A stretch of 5,888 nt of DNA from positions 1-5,888 of the forward strand of contig DAIRGS010000400.1 of NCBI GenBank assembly GCA_036794395.1. Reading direction: 5' to 3'. A model generated the notes under the pieces. It saw nothing but the letters and a program-made list of their open reading frames with translations. It was not told the origin of the DNA and ran no database searches. Source of the DNA: DASXMX01 sp036794395 (lineage in GTDB: Bacteria > Planctomycetota > Phycisphaerae > Tepidisphaerales > Tepidisphaeraceae). Below are positions 5,841-5,888 of the stretch, piece after piece; position 1 is the stretch's first letter; the number at the start of each line of letters is the position of its first letter. The translations under genes were made by a program, and so were the position numbers.

Positions 5841-5888
5841 TTGCAGCCCACAAGGCTGCGTGTCCTGCCGGTGTAAGTCCGGCCGCGG
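5838..5888 (+). mobile_element. Candidate 5' end of a group II intron (cut by window end)
   Basis: GTGTTG at 5838 approximates the GUGYG start of group II introns, with the fifth base off consensus. A perfect 6-bp hairpin follows: GCAGCC 5843-5848, loop CACAA, GGCTGC 5854-5859. Then comes GCCGG-TGTAAGT-CCGGC (5867-5883), which looks like the conserved GGTGNNAGTCC hairpin of domain I. The distance from GTG to that hairpin (about 30 nt) fits group II introns as I remember them. A second possible start is GTGTCC at 5860, directly after the first hairpin, but the spacing is then too short. Only 51 nt are visible, with no reverse transcriptase or domain V, so this is a lead and not a firm call. 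Alternatives are another structured RNA or a chance pair of hairpins. Confidence 0.45.

Overview
The window is high-GC bacterial DNA with five protein genes, all on the + strand, set among many short intergenic repeats. I would place it tentatively in Planctomycetota or a nearby environmental phylum. The reasons are an exported ThuA-like protein with a Sec signal peptide, a MiaA with an EGPSAD-type stretch after its GGTPLY motif, terminator stems rich in GCCGCC, and little use of Shine-Dalgarno sequences. Without a search this stays an inference. Ten Ns at 947-956 mark an assembly gap inside the first gene.

Layout. Positions 1-373 are intergenic. They hold an 8-nt-period CTTCGTG repeat (71-93), a perfect 12-bp GGGACACAA hairpin (137-164) and a plausible sigma70-like promoter (273-301). 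miaA (374-1327, tRNA dimethylallyltransferase) is followed after 4 nt by tatD (1332-2093, metal-dependent DNase), so the two form a tight pair. The end of miaA is built from GACAACTGAC-type repeat units. A strong GC-rich hairpin (2104-2125) closes the pair. Next comes a ThuA-like exported protein (2283-3179). After a 213-nt gap that carries a C-rich palindromic repeat come lutB (3393-4892) and lutC (5014-5676). These encode the iron-sulfur subunit and the LUD-domain subunit of the LutABC L-lactate oxidation system. A second copy of the same palindrome lies between lutB and lutC. No lutA is present in the window.

The last 212 nt (5677-5888) are non-coding. They contain a four-unit 9-nt tandem repeat (CACAGAGGG/CACAGAGAA), a long imperfect palindrome of CGCAGAT units with 29-nt arms, and then two small hairpins that look like the 5' end of a group II intron running off the window edge. 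The intron candidate starts where the right arm of the palindrome ends, which is the most interesting point here. Functionally, miaA-tatD is housekeeping (tRNA modification and nucleic-acid turnover), lutBC is carbon metabolism, and the ThuA-like protein has no assigned substrate. I see no new defence system or biosynthetic cluster in the coding part.
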